Positions 1 to 12,096 of a DNA stretch of 28,717 nt are shown in pieces. The stretch spans positions 1,425 to 30,141 of the forward strand of contig JBBBWG010004125.1 of the NCBI GenBank assembly GCA_037176905.1, written 5' to 3'. Made by a program: the position numbers and the translations under genes. How positions within the stretch are numbered: position 1 is the first letter of the stretch; the number at the start of each line of letters is the position of its first letter. Source of the DNA: Azolla pinnata (Eukaryota; Streptophyta; Polypodiopsida; Salviniales; Salviniaceae). The notes under the pieces are model-generated. The model was not told the DNA's origin, searched no databases, and saw only the letters and a program-made list of their open reading frames with translations.

Positions 1-348
1 AACAACTAGACGCGATATTGATCTGAACATGATGTTTTCATAACAATAAACCTAAATAAAATTATGTAGCACCTAAATGGTTATTTTCGTCACTAATGAC
101 GTGGTCAATTAAATTCTTATACAATTTGTATAGTCTTATTACCTTTTAACTGACGATAAGATAATTTGTAGAAGTGAGAGGCTTGAAATGTTTGTCCTCA
201 CTAGACCTTTGATGAGTCCTTGGATAAGGATAATCTGTTAACATTAGATTAAGAAATTCTTTTCCCATGAGCAATGCTCAAAGCCGAAGGCAGTGCCATT
301 AGCTTTCAATGCCTGAAAGCTACAGGAAACTTGCTCCATATCCCATAT

Positions 349-350
349 AG

Positions 351-380
<30 letters not shown>
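349..380. repeat. (GAA)n microsatellite
   Basis: About ten uninterrupted AAG/GAA triplets. Confidence 0.95.
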
Positions 381-381
<1 letters not shown>

Positions 382-455
382 GTCTCCATATGTATGAAAC
401 ATGCAATCCATGCAAATTAACTTCTATGTAACCAGTTTCACAAGGGTAAGATATG

Positions 456-567
456 GTGTAAGCCAGCACTGAATATGGACATGATTGCTTTCAATCTTTA
501 CACGATGGTGTGTAAGCAAGCAGTGAATATGGACATGATCTCTTTCAATCTTACACGATGGTGTAAG
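456..567. repeat. ~52-bp tandem duplication
   Basis: Two near-identical copies, 456-507 and 508-560, both run from GTGTAAGC through GAATATGGACATGAT to ACACGATG. A partial third copy starts at 561. The few differences imply a fairly recent duplication near the 3' end of the TPR gene. Confidence 0.85.
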
Positions 568-657
568 AAAAGGGGGGGGACGTATATGTATAAGGGGATA
601 CAAAGATGGAATGGTACCTTTAAGTAGCTGTGCCTACTGCCATGGCTATGAGATTAA

Positions 658-3033
658 CTATGCTGCACTTCCTGGGATAGTGAGGTCTTGAAACACGGGA
701 AGCCTCCTTGATCCTACAATCGGCTTGATCTCAAGTACCTGAGGTTTTCCATAAGAGGTCAGCACTGAAGCATCATCACTACTCGTACGCACTCCCAAGC
801 CAGCATTGTATGCATGGAAATAACGATCTGATCTTTCATCATTAGCTCCAATGCTGTACCCTGCTCCATGACAATAGCTGCTATCAGATGGATAATGGAT
901 ACTGCTGCTGCTATTTGGTCCTTCTGTCGATCCAGCCAGACTGGACAGGTGAAACTGATTCCATCTACGACATTCGTCTTCTCCATTTGAGAACCAACCT
1001 GAGCCATCGGCCATCCTATTCTCATTATTCCCATGTCCACCATTTCCTCCTCCTTGGGAGCTCCCATTGCTGCAAGCAAACATCCAGGCGGCCGCAACCA
1101 TATTGCTCATATTCTGTGCATCTTTATGGTTGTAAGTCCTAGGGGGTGATGCTTCCATTTCTTCTGCTACAGTTTCTGGATCCATGACAACACAATGATC
1201 GTCTTTCAAAGGATCAGAAAGACTGTGCCTACTCATTCTGGACCTATTACGCGCTTCCATGATAAGCTCTTGAGCTCTTTGGTATGACTTCAAGTGCGAT
1301 TCCATGCTCCCTCTGCGTTTGTTTGTGTAAGATACACCTTCAAGAATCGAAATGGCCTCCTCAAACCGACCTTGCTTCATCAAGCACACTCCCAAATTGC
1401 AGATTTTGTTGTTGTCAACCTCCAAGGCCATAGCTTTCCTGAGGAAACAGAAAGATGATAAAGGAGTCAGAGGGAATGATAGCGCAAGCCAATTAATGAT
1501 TTAGGTGAGACGAAGCATTGTGTATCATCTATTAGCTACCATTACCTGTACACCGATTCGGCAGAAATGTAATTCGCTTGCTGCATATATGCCCAACCAA
1601 GATTACCCTGCAGAAGGTATCTGGAGTTAGAATAGATGGAGGAGGATCGGAAATGTTACTTCGATGGAGATAAAATATATTTCTATTTGTAAAACATCCC
1701 GAACAAAGGCCAAGAAGACAAAGAAGAGAGGAAGAGAAGATGTTAGACAGTAGGACTAGAATACAAAGAAAAGGAAGGGAACAGAACCAAGATAAGGAAA
1801 AACAGAAGTGAAGCAGAAAAGAGATATTCTTACCAGAAGCCTTGAAGCTTCTTGTTCCACGGAGACCTGGAATTTCCTTCCCTGTGAGCGTGCAGTTTTA
1901 GTTCGTTTTCCATTGAAAGCTTGGCCGCTCTGGAAGAGCTGAAGCTTCTGAATGAGGAGAGCGATCTGGTCATCTAAACGGCCACAACTCTGAAAGGCAC
2001 AAAAAGGAAAGAAATCACAAAGTTTTCAAATCAATATTCAATTCCAAAATTCACGAGAATTTTCCGTCACAGATCACATAATCATGCCAAATATTGACAC
2101 CTTAGCGATCAGTCCATGTATTAGCGGTGTAATGATGCAACGCATTACCTTATAGAGATCGAGAAGCACATTATCGAGAGAGGCTTGAGATTGCTGGGAG
2201 CAGCGGGATCGGTAGCAAGAAATAGCAAGAATAGCTTCTTCGCAGCGATTTTGCTGTTTCAGAACAATGGCCATATCTTTGAGCGCGCTATCTACACGAT
2301 CACCAGCTTCAATGGCCCCATAGAATAGTGCAATGGCCTTCTCTGGATCTCTATCTACAAGCTATAACGCCAAGAAACAGTACAGAAATTACTCGACCAG
2401 CCTGGCACATACAGACACATAATAACGAGAGTATTACATGCTCTCTTACTTCTTCTTCTCTTCTGCATTAAAAGAAGCTGCAGAGGGAGCTACGAGATTT
2501 CTAGGGATGCCATCAAAACATAGACTTGGCCGACATACAAAGAATCTAGGGGGAGAGAAAGAGAAATGAAGACTCCGTCAAAGAGATGCAGCAGCGACAG
2601 AGAAACATTGGAGAATTCGAGCTACCAAGAACAGGCAGAGAGTTTGATCTAAAATACAACGGGGGAGCAGCAAGACAATTCTATCAAAAAACACGAATTT
2701 ATTTCACAGCCACAAGCCCGTGTCTTTCTTAATCAGAGAAGACGATGCACAGAAGAACAAGGAGCAAAGGATTCCATAGCTCGCACCAGAGACTAATCAT
2801 CATCAGACGCACGCAAAGAAAAACAAAATCATCAAAGGCGTAGATTGAGCCGTTGGCTTATAAACCAGCGAAAGGAGAGCAAGAAGCACCTGAACATGCT
2901 TGGCCCGCACGTAGAGGCTATCTCCAGCAGGAACCTTATGGAGCACATGGAACGGCATTGCGCCGATGTGGTGGCGGGTGTGGTTGAGGTGCACGGCTGC
3001 TGAATCGTACAAGGATCGCTCCGGGGACGCCAT
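658..3033 (-). CDS. TPR protein of the MS5/TDM1 (POLLENLESS3) - SDI1 family
   Basis: Five coding exons on the minus strand join in frame: 3033-2890, 2361-2149, 1989-1834, 1607-1546 and 1438-658. All introns are GT-AG, and the product is 451 aa. The N-terminal part carries the family block HKVPAGDSLYVRAKHVQ (about residues 32-48). TPR-like helices follow in exons 2-5, including LKDMAIVLKQQNR, QASLDNVLLDLYK, GNLGWAYMQQANY and NLGVCLMKQGRFEEA. The remaining ~200 residues are low in similarity, Ser/Gly/Asn-rich, and end in a basic-hydrophobic segment, SRRLPVFQDLTIP. In Arabidopsis, TDM1/MS5 acts with the APC/C for exit from meiosis II, while shorter SDI proteins control sulfur-starvation responses. 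The long C-terminal tail and total length fit the MS5-like branch better than SDI1 (about 300 aa). Assignment to meiosis is inference. The start is the first Met upstream of the conserved block, and the leader before it is microsatellite. Confidence 0.88.
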
Positions 3034-3084
3034 AAAGCCAAGCTTTCTCTGCAGTTAGAGCTCGTTCCAGTCTCGATCGTCCTC

Positions 3085-3151
3085 GTTCTTCTTCTTCTTC
3101 TTCTTCTTCTTCTTCTTCTGCGATGGCGATGGCGAAGGCGATGGCGATGGC
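3085..3151. repeat. Composite (CTT)n + (GATGGC)n microsatellite in the TPR gene leader
   Basis: On the plus strand, a CTT run (3085-3119) is followed by imperfect GGCGAT hexamers (about 3121-3151). It lies 50-120 bp upstream of the predicted ATG at 3033. Read in the gene's direction it is (CATCGC)n followed by (GAA)n, probably in the 5' UTR. The same hexamer precedes the TOR1-like gene at 16913. Confidence 0.85.
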
Positions 3152-3390
3152 GCGGAGAAGGAACAAGGAAAGCTCCCACTGTTGTGTGGGAAGTCAAGCG
3201 CATAAATTGGAATGAATCTGGACGTATTTCCGGCCAGGTTCATCCTGCACTAATACATTCATTCATATGCCTTTCTTTTCTCCTTTTTCTTCCCAGACCG
3301 AAAGGCTTGAAATAAAAAAACTATTGACATCGAACTAACCAATCGCTTAGTGCTCAATTATTTGATTAGTACCGAATTCACGCGTTTATC

Positions 3391-3510
3391 GATCGATTAG
3401 GTTCTAGAATTGCCGGCTTTTGTTGATCGGATGTGATAAGAGAATCGATTGATCGATTAGGTTCTAGAATTGCCGGCTTTTGTTGATCGGATGTGATAAG
3501 AGAATCGATT
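3391..3510. repeat. Exact 60-bp tandem duplication
   Basis: Bases 3391-3450 and 3451-3510 are identical over 60 bp, each starting GATCGATTAGGTTCTAGAAT. It sits about 360-480 bp upstream of the TPR gene start. Confidence 0.97.
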
Positions 3511-3760
3511 GAGATCGATCGGGGGGGGGAGAAGTGATCAGGAATAAAACGAATAGTGGCGGGAGTTAATCGAACGTTAATTTTTTAAGTGGACGATAAG
3601 ATTAGGGCGTCGATCGGTAATTTGATTCTTTCGGTATGCGGTAAAATGTAATTTATAATTCTGTTGGCCGCTTTTCGGTAATTCTCCCTAGCCTATAAGA
3701 ATGTTAAAATTTTATTCACTGGGGCACGCAAATCTGGTTTGGGTTTTTTTTTCTTCTACG

Positions 3761-3930
3761 GATATATGAGACTAGGGTTTGGATATATGATTAGGGTTTT
3801 GCATATGCAAGATGAGATTAGGGTTGGTTATACGTGAGATTAACATTTTAGATATTTGAGAGATGATATTAGGGCATGTATATATGAGATTTAGGGTTTG
3901 CATATATGAGAGATAAGATTAGGGTTTGTG
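3761..3930. repeat. Degenerate repeat with telobox cores
   Basis: A loose ~28-35-bp repeat, roughly ATATATGAGA-n-TTAGGGTTTG, recurs about six times with indels. Several copies contain TAGGGTTT, the complement of the plant telobox AAACCCTA. It lies about 0.7-0.9 kb upstream of the TPR gene ATG. It could be a decayed satellite or a cis-element cluster, and the sequence does not decide. Confidence 0.65.
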
Positions 3931-4942
3931 TCTGAATATATAGGAGATTAAGCTTCCACATCCAGGCCAAGCGATTCCTAGCATGTCTCTCGACTAAGCA
4001 TTACTTCCATGATGAGTCGGCAAGAAAGCGTTGAGGTTCGGATTGATTCAATGCTTGTTTTATGTTGTCGTGTACTAGATGTACATTTTGAGCACTCGAT
4101 ATAAATTGAATGTTTCCTGTCATAACAAGGATCTTCACAAGGATGACAAAATGTTGTCGAGAATTCCTCAATGCACACTGACTAAATTTTATAACTAATG
4201 AATGGATATTTCTTCTACGATATATGTATATGTGTGTATGTAAATATATTCATACAATTAAATTATCACAAGAGGAACTTACTCGCTCTCACCGGTCATT
4301 TTGGCCTAAGCAAGCGTTAATATATCTTTCTTTCTTTCTTTCCCACTTACAATTGCAGGAAACAATGCAATACAAAAGAGGATTAAAAGATCTTCTAGCA
4401 TGAGAAAAAGATTTAGAAGCAACACTGCGAAAAACCATTGTTTATGGTTCTAGCCTCCAGAACAAGAAACATTTGCTTCCAGTTTCCCATGGATCTATTG
4501 ACTATGATACAAAGTTGCTCGGCATCTGCTCTCGGCATCTCTCTTTGCAATACTGAGAAGCTTATTCGCATCTGTGCCCAAATCCAGACCTCCAGTTTAC
4601 CTCATTTATAATATTAGTATTACACTGCTTTTCCACAAAAGCGCCAAATGACAAAGAAACGTGACATTAGAACTATTGACTATTATGGGTCAGGGATATC
4701 GAGGTTGTGTATGTCAATGGCCCTTTGATGCCGAAAAACTGTCATGACTTATCATTGTTATAATCATTGAGATAACAATGCTCTTTCATGCTTTGAACCC
4801 AATAGCATGCAAACACTGGAATATCGAGATTTACGATGCAATGGTGGTAATTAGAGTAGTGATTAAGGAGGTGATTAGCATATAGATTAGGATTTAATTA
4901 TCCTTCATCACACCATCAATCAATGCATCAAAAGAAACCCTC

Positions 4943-7900
4943 TCACACATTTTGAAGGTGCACACTCAGGTGTTGTGCAGCTTTTCCAATATCACCACCT
5001 TTCCTATAGAAAAAAAAAAGAAACAATAGGATGTTTATTATCATCATTTTGCCCCTCGAGTAGAAGTAAGATTCTCTTCTGTCTCAAAATGAAAACTTTT
5101 AAGGGAAAATATACCAATATTGATTGGCAAATGATTGGAAATATATAGATTTCCATTGTGAAATTGTAAAGTTGAAATGAAAACAGTGAATGCAGTGGTT
5201 GGATCGATGTATAATACCTCAAAAGGGGAGTTAGATTGTTCGTGATGGTTTGCAGATTTGCATAGCATTCATTGCAACGCTTCCTCCTGAACGCACAATG
5301 CCAAGGGAGAAAACTTGGAAGAGGATTTTAAGGTCTATGCTTTATAAACAAGCTACAAATCAAATAATTTCATACCTTTCTTCAGCCTCGAAATCAATAT
5401 CCAAAGCTGGCAGTGATGCACAGGTTGTATGAATTATATGGCCAAATTTCTTCACGATCATCAATAAGACAGATAATGCCGTGCTCAAATATCTGTGATC
5501 AACAAGAAACTGATTGAAACTATTGCTCTGCTGAGATACATGCCCTTTCCTATTATTGAGAAGAGCAATTACCTTTCCACCGTACTCGTCAATAAACCAT
5601 TCAGTAAGGGAAGAAGCAACGCACACACTTCAAGAGTAAAAAGTTCACTCCGTTCCATCCAGCATCTGAGCACATCAACCAGTACCTACAAAACACCAAA
5701 TTATAAGTTTTCCTGCCACATACACATTTACACAATTAATTGATATGGTCTTAACGCAAACCCTAAACCAGTCTTGTAAATAGAGCAGTGTCCAGCAACT
5801 CACAGATTGGTCTGCCATTTTTCCCATGGCCTCCACAGCACCCTTCAAATCATTCTTTATCCAGAACTGCCTAACGACCTGAAATCAGTCAACAATAACC
5901 ACTTCCTCTTTTATAATGCAAGGGCCATATGCACTAGTGATAACACCGCGATATGCTAACTCAAACAAGCATGCCCCACCCCAAATCACATAGCACCATT
6001 ACGAATGCACCAATTCATTCCAACGGAAGATGGCCTTATCCACATTTGGGCACAACCAAAACTTAAACAAAAAGAGCGCTCTGAATGATATGATATAAGA
6101 TAAGAAAAAATGGATTAGATCAGAATAAATCTTCATAGGAAGACGGTAGATGATAGTGCCTCATTTTACACTGGTTGCAAAATGGACTGCCTCTTATGAG
6201 GATACAAATTATAATTCACACACTTTACATGGAAATAGAGCACCTCAGGACCTCTTCACTTCAACAAAAGATTAAGGTCAACAGATATGCTCCCAAAGCT
6301 ATGGAAGAACGGATTTTCCAATTGGTTTGACCAGTCTATTCTGCAATGTGTCTAGATCTTAGGAGTGGGCCTGGTCATTCTTGACCACAAACTTATGACC
6401 CTCGCTGTTAACAAATTGAGGCCATTATCACACATGACTGGAGATACATAATTTATTTTAGAGACCCCTCCATTTTGGAGCAGCCCAATAAATCAAGGGC
6501 TACTAACACACAACCAGAGATACATAATTTCTTGTAGAGACCCCTCCATGTTGGATCAGCCCGTGTTGATACTTAGGCAGCAATTTTATATGCTCTTTAT
6601 CAATCAATTGCTTCAATTTTTACTTTTTATAGATCGAGATATATTTTTAACATTTCTTTATAGATCAGCAGAGGGTTACATGCCAACAGTTGCAAATGTC
6701 AGGATGAAACGTAGAAAGATATGATCCGAGTCATTACTGTTGGTAAGAGTATACAAGAACCTTACTAAAGTGATACAAGCACCAATTTCTAAAACACGTG
6801 CTACCGTTACCTGCAAATTTGTCAACCTTGATTGCAGGGAACTAGTAAATGAACTGTGATCCTCCATCAATTTCTCTATTATGTTAGTAGCATCATCAAT
6901 TGTCAACAATGAGGACTTTTCTGGTATCCTGTGATTCCTTCTCTGGGGTAGGATGCATAAAAGTTCTGAATCTTAGCATCAGATTACAAAGTGACGATTC
7001 TTAGGCACATGCAGAAACTAGTTCTGATTAATCAGTCAGAGAGCTGTTAATTGTAGACTGGCAGTTGATTTTATCAACAACTAAAAATGTTTGTGTCCAT
7101 TCTCAACTATTACTGATAACAGTTAGTAATTTTAAATTAATTTTTGAATGGTTAAACGATTTCCTCAGGAATCTTCGGAACATTATTTCATTTGATGTTC
7201 AAAGATTAGGCAAAGTTCACATACCAAAATAAATGAATGTGTATCAACAGCAGATGTTCTCAATTCATGTTCCCGCATACTCATTGTATCTCTTTTTGCA
7301 ACTGGGTTATTATTGTGTACATTTGCTACATAATACCCCCGTCTAATACTTGTACCATCTGCAATGTGATGTGCAAAGATTTTTGAAATCCCTAAATGAA
7401 CATCGTAAAGATAAAGAACTTAGAAAATATTTACCCATGCATAGACGTTCCTTTGGTTTCTCATGTTGATCTTCATCCTTGACTGCAAAGAACATGAATT
7501 TAGGGATTAGAACAGAAGCACAACTTAGTCAACGATTTTAAAATCATGCTCACTTGTGTGCTCTTAAGCTCAGTATCTGTGGTGGTAAAAGTTCCCAATG
7601 GGCAAGAAGACCACATCTACAAATAGTCTTGTCTGCATACGGTTTGTATATTGCCAGAAAATTAAAGTGCAAACTTCTACTATTTCAACTTGAAACCTAC
7701 ACCAGTACGCTAAGCAGGTCCGAAATGCACTTGAACTAATTGTTTCTCAGCAAATAACATCAGAGGTGACACTCCGAGGAGAGTATAGCAGTTCCATCTC
7801 AGAGAAGTCCACCAGGACGGAAAGAAAATTTACCTGGCAAGAAACCCAGGTGAGTTTGCAGTACCTGTCCCATGGAGGCTGATTGCTATTCACCTCCATA

Positions 7901-10900
7901 GCAACGGTGAGCCTTGGGAGCATCACCTTAAGGAGTTCGAGGAATACATAATTTGTAGGCTGAGCATTTGCCTTACGAGTGGGAGCTTCTAGGGTGGGTA
8001 GAAGAACCCTCAAAAATAGCTTGTGAAAAAACAGAGATCAGCTTTGTCACACAGTTGTGTGAATGAACATCATCTTCATTCATTATATGCTATGTAATAA
8101 GCACAACATCTCATAAATAATGTTGATTTAGCACACGACAAGGCTTTGAAGTCCTGTAGATCATCAATGGAGGAAAACCATGACAAGGATGGAATAGCTA
8201 GAGTATCAATTTGTAACAGTGAGCAGTGTACGAGAATAAAGAATTTCTTTGGTTAGGAGACTCGATCTACAAATGGTTTGAAAACTTAAACAGCATTTAG
8301 CATCTCATATCAGAATCAGAGTAGATCAACGTAGAGTTGACAAAAATGGCAAAGAGAAAATACATTCTGATTTGTATGAATATTTTATAGTTTACTTGGG
8401 ACAGTATCGATAGTTGAATATTTCTAGGAATAACTGTCAGCTATAAAAAGTGTCACATTTCAAGACAGTTAACACATATTATAGCCAAGATTTACAAAAC
8501 TAACAGACTTACATATCTTAGTTGCATTTGGTTTGGTATCTGCAACAGGTGACATGACACTGCTAGGTGAGGTACTTTGTGATACATTGCTACTCTTCAA
8601 GCTCCCATTCACCATACATTGAAATGGTTGATCGATCATCGGTAAGCCTCTTGAAGAACTATCGTCACCAAGAGCATACGGCCTTATGGACTGCAATATC
8701 AACAATGCTCACCTGATCTATCACTCTTGAGACCTTGGAAACCTTTAAATGACTAACGCTTACTGATAAATCGACCACCCAGATACCAACACAACTCTTA
8801 TTATAAGAGCAACCAAGAAGCTTTCCATCATCGATATTAAGGTCTGCTATCTTCGACCACCCAACATCGACAACATCATGGCATCTCAATGGCTCCCATG
8901 AGAAAACCTGATCCATGTTATCCAGTTATTAAAAGATAGCGTCGAAAGAAAAAGAAAACCCATCATGATGTAGCTCAGCTGCTCACCTTCATGTGTTCTT
9001 GGAAACCAGCTAACAAAGAACGTCCATCAGGGTTAAATATCATCGAATGGACACCAGAAGTCTGCTAAGAAATAGGTAATTCGTATGGGACAAGATCTAT
9101 GATTATTATGTAAAGCTTCTAGGTAAGCAATATGTGACAAAGACAATTCACAAGACGTTTGATAGGGAAAATAACTCTGGAACAATCTCACGGAGGTTTC
9201 TTTATTTCCTCAAATCCTCTTAGATAAAACCCTCTAGTAGCTATTTGTGTTGTTTGTGAGTTTAGATGGTCAAATTATGCCGTTTTTGAAAAGTATGTGT
9301 CATTTGAACACCATCCCCTTATTCTCATGGATATTTTGAAGGATGTTTAAGACTTTAGTGGAGCAATGTAGATGCATTTCAAGTTGCTCCTGGTTTATTT
9401 GACAATGTATTATGTAAATGTTTTTGTTACAGATCAATTCAAGCGCACCTCTGGTCCAGCAGATCCGATTAATTCAAAGGTCTCCAGATCCCAAAACTTC
9501 ACACTTTTATCAGCCGATCCTACACATTTCACTAAGTATCATTTTGTATGTAAATGTATCAAGTGATGCATATCTCAGCTTGGCCTATTTCAGCTCGTTG
9601 AAGTATAAACTTTTCCCATTAATTTTCATTGTGATCTAAGTTTTTAGCAATTTCTAATTCACAATTCATGACAGTAAAAATGATTCAAAATCGTTTTCCA
9701 AGGATATGCAGCTACATTTTCAGAAATCATTGATGCATTCAGTATTGAAGTCCATGCCAAAAATGTATAAAAATAAACTGACATACTTACCAATGAAACA
9801 TTAAATACCGCATTATATCATGAGAACATTTCCCTGATATATGTATGTGTCACTCAAGAATCTCTTATAGTTATAATCCCCAATAAAATTACATAATCAC
9901 CTGTAGCCAATAGAAATTCATGTGGATGAAACTCTAAGCATAGAATCTGCCCTTGATGACAGGTAAACTCATGCATTAGCTTGCCAGCTGTCAAATCCCA
10001 TATCTACATGCACATTCCAAACCAAGAAAAGCATCCAATCAGAAACAAAATTCAAACTGATTGTATCATGAATACAAGAACTGCTCTCAATGATTATTCT
10101 AAACATCAATATACAGATTCTAATCAAAATGAACGGAAAGAAGTAAGAAAGAATGGCATATTCACATCACTAAAAGACCATGCATGCAATGATGATCTAG
10201 TTTCCAGGTATTAAAAACACATCAAAGATGGAGAGAACTTTAATGCTGATGTAATTGCCAAAAGGCAATCAATATCACCATGGGAAGGAATCCACGGTGC
10301 GCAAGGAGTACATAAGTTATTTCCATCTGGCTTTAAAGATGGAAATCGTGATAGCACGAAGGGATGAGTAGACATATACCTTTGTGACGTTGTCATCTCC
10401 CCCTGAGACAACCCAACGGCCATCAGGGCTAAATTTGACTACGTTGATACCACGGTCATGGCCTTTGTATGTATGGATGCATCGTTTTCGCCGTATGTCC
10501 CATATTTTAAGATTGGTGTCGACTGAACCAGATGCGAAAAATTCTCCAAATGGATGAAAATCCATCGCAATACAATTCGAACGGTGTCCAGTTAGACTCC
10601 TCACCACTGAATTAACAATTGCCATAACAAAATACAGCACAAAATAAAACCCTGCATCCAGTAAATACTTTAGCTGCTAATAGATTAGCTTACCTTTGGC
10701 TTCTTCCAAGTCCCACAACTTGATTGAGCCACTTGCTGATCCAGAAGCAACCATTGTTTCTTCATTATCAAAAGTAACTGACTTCACAGCACTAGAGTGT
10801 CCAGATAAGCTCTGTGAAAAACGTTAATTAATGCTCGACTTGTACATATTGCACGAAAAACAAGACGTCTTTTCAAGACACCACAACTTGCTTTCAAAAA

Positions 10901-12096
10901 ATGCAGCCCCTTGAATGTTTCAAACATAGAAAAACTCAAAGAACTGGCCAAGATAGCTATAGCATGTGCAAGAACTTTATAGAGTAAAAATAAAACAATA
11001 TAAGGAGAACCTGTCATTATATTTCTTAATTCAAAGGCTCATGAATCCAAGAGATTTCTCGGGGAAAAAAAAAGTTTGCAATCTGTATGATGGGTGTAAT
11101 TGGATTCTCTGAGAAATTCAAGAGTAGTAACGGATGGAAGATAAGCTCAGGTGTGAGGTTTCAAGGCATAAATCCACGTTTATTTCGTGATTGACAATTG
11201 CCCCATTCTAAAACAACGTATTGTGCTTACAATTTTATGCCATAGGAATCAAAGAATGAATTTTACTATGAAACTCCACAATACAATAATACAAAGATTT
11301 TCATAAAAAGAAACCTTACCATGAGTCTTCAGAAGGAAGGCACAGGTACATGCATACGTAAGTACACAGATGCTTACGCAAATCAACCACATATGACAGA
11401 GTTACGTGATGTAAGATGTATGCAGAGAACTGTACACATACGAAAAGACAGACGTGTTGCAAACAAGGAAATGAGAAGGATAATACCATGATAGCCTCAG
11501 TTCTACCGAGAGCCCACACATTAACTCGATGGTCCTCTCCTCCGGTGACAATCACCCCCGATGTCTTTTTACCTATCTTCAAGCAGTTCACATTCACCGA
11601 AACCCCATGGGCAACAAACTCCTCTGACACAACAACAGCTTTATTTGTTAAGGAGGTGAAATTTACGAATGATCTGAAGAAGAAAAAAATCACTAGCTCA
11701 TCCCTTTCTTCTTTCTCCGTATTTCTTCCTTTCTTCTTTCTCCGTATTTCTTCCTTTCTTCTGGTTTCATTTATGTTTTATGCTTGTTCCTTTCCTTTCC
11801 ACTTTTGAGCGCATCTCATTGTGTCTAGTATGCACAAGTCGTGAGAGCTTCAGCGGAGGAAAAGAGACCAAGATGCAAGGTTTGATGGGCACAAATGTGG
11901 CATGTAAGCAGATAATCCAGACATTGAAGAGCACGGCAAATAAACAAAACACAAATTTTTTTCAGAAGAGGATTGAAAAGAGCTTTGTTCCAGCAAAAGA
12001 AAAGAAAAGAAAAGAGCAATGCAGACTGTAGCGCGAGCGATGGAAATTGTTGATGATGGAGTGAGAAAGGATACGGAGTCTGCAGGAGCGCTCCAT
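4943..12096 (-). CDS. KTN80: Katanin p80 WD40-repeat subunit B1 homolog
   Basis: Non-catalytic subunit that targets and activates the p60 katanin AAA ATPase for microtubule severing. Exons on the minus strand: 12096-12075, 11623-11487, 10811-10694, 10606-10380, 10003-9901, 9519-9449, 9061-8987, 8907-8713, 8690-8513, 7482-7435, 7358-7225, 6942-6811, 5878-5804, 5685-5573, 5492-5376, 5286-5218 and 5003-4943. All introns are GT-AG and phases match throughout, giving 624 aa. Residues ~8-300 form the WD40 propeller ([47 protein letters not shown]). Residues ~317-436 are a short, poorly conserved linker. Residues ~445-624 are the con80 domain that binds p60 ([48 protein letters not shown]). Plant relatives I remember are near 800 aa, so the linker is short, and the usual VIVPR-type motif was not seen. 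Exon 1 (encoding MERSCRL plus one base) is the least certain part. Confidence 0.9.
6429..6575. repeat. ~78-bp imperfect tandem duplication in a KTN80 intron
   Basis: Copies start at 6429 and 6507. Each contains GAGATACATAATTT, then TAGAGACCCCTCCAT and CAGCCC. It lies in the ~0.9-kb intron between exons 12 and 13 (6810-5879). The rest of that intron shows no recognisable element. Confidence 0.8.
7811..8037 (-). other. Unidentified open frame inside KTN80 intron 9
   Basis: A minus-strand frame is open from the TGA at 8040-8038 to beyond a plausible donor (CAG|GTAAAT near 7832). It encodes a protein-like stretch with [20 protein letters not shown], then [14 protein letters not shown] and [10 protein letters not shown]. 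It cannot be spliced in frame between exons 9 and 10 with the obvious AAG acceptor. I do not recognise the family. It could be a transposon fragment, an alternative exon, or chance. Confidence 0.25.
11704..11763. repeat. 25-bp pyrimidine-rich tandem repeat in KTN80 intron 1
   Basis: Two adjacent copies of a 25-bp CTTTCTTCTTTCTCCGTATT-type unit and a partial third. On the coding strand of KTN80 it is purine-rich. Confidence 0.85.
12075..12096 (-). other. KTN80: Candidate 22-nt first coding exon of KTN80
   Basis: ATG at 12096, seven codons plus one base, then a GTATCC donor. Joined to the acceptor before 11623, it recreates a Gln codon (C|AG) and reads MERSCRLQEFVAH. This matches the basic, short N-terminus ending in LQEFVAH that I recall for plant KTN80. 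No other ATG in the upstream 300 bp gives this junction by eye. Fit to the family is the only support. Confidence 0.55.

Larger units (their letters stand above)
1..657. other. 3' flank of the TPR gene, no gene seen
   Basis: AT-rich DNA downstream of the TPR gene stop. It holds a GAA microsatellite and a 52-bp tandem duplication, listed separately, and no open frame with coding character. The part nearest 657 is probably the 3' UTR, but I could not fix a polyadenylation site. Confidence 0.6.
3152..4942. other. Intergenic region between the TPR and KTN80 genes
   Basis: About 1.8 kb upstream of the TPR gene and downstream of KTN80, both minus strand. It contains a 60-bp exact duplication and a telobox repeat, listed separately, plus a short CTTT tract at about 4327-4344. 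Short open frames here have no conserved motif. No gene recognised. Confidence 0.6.
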
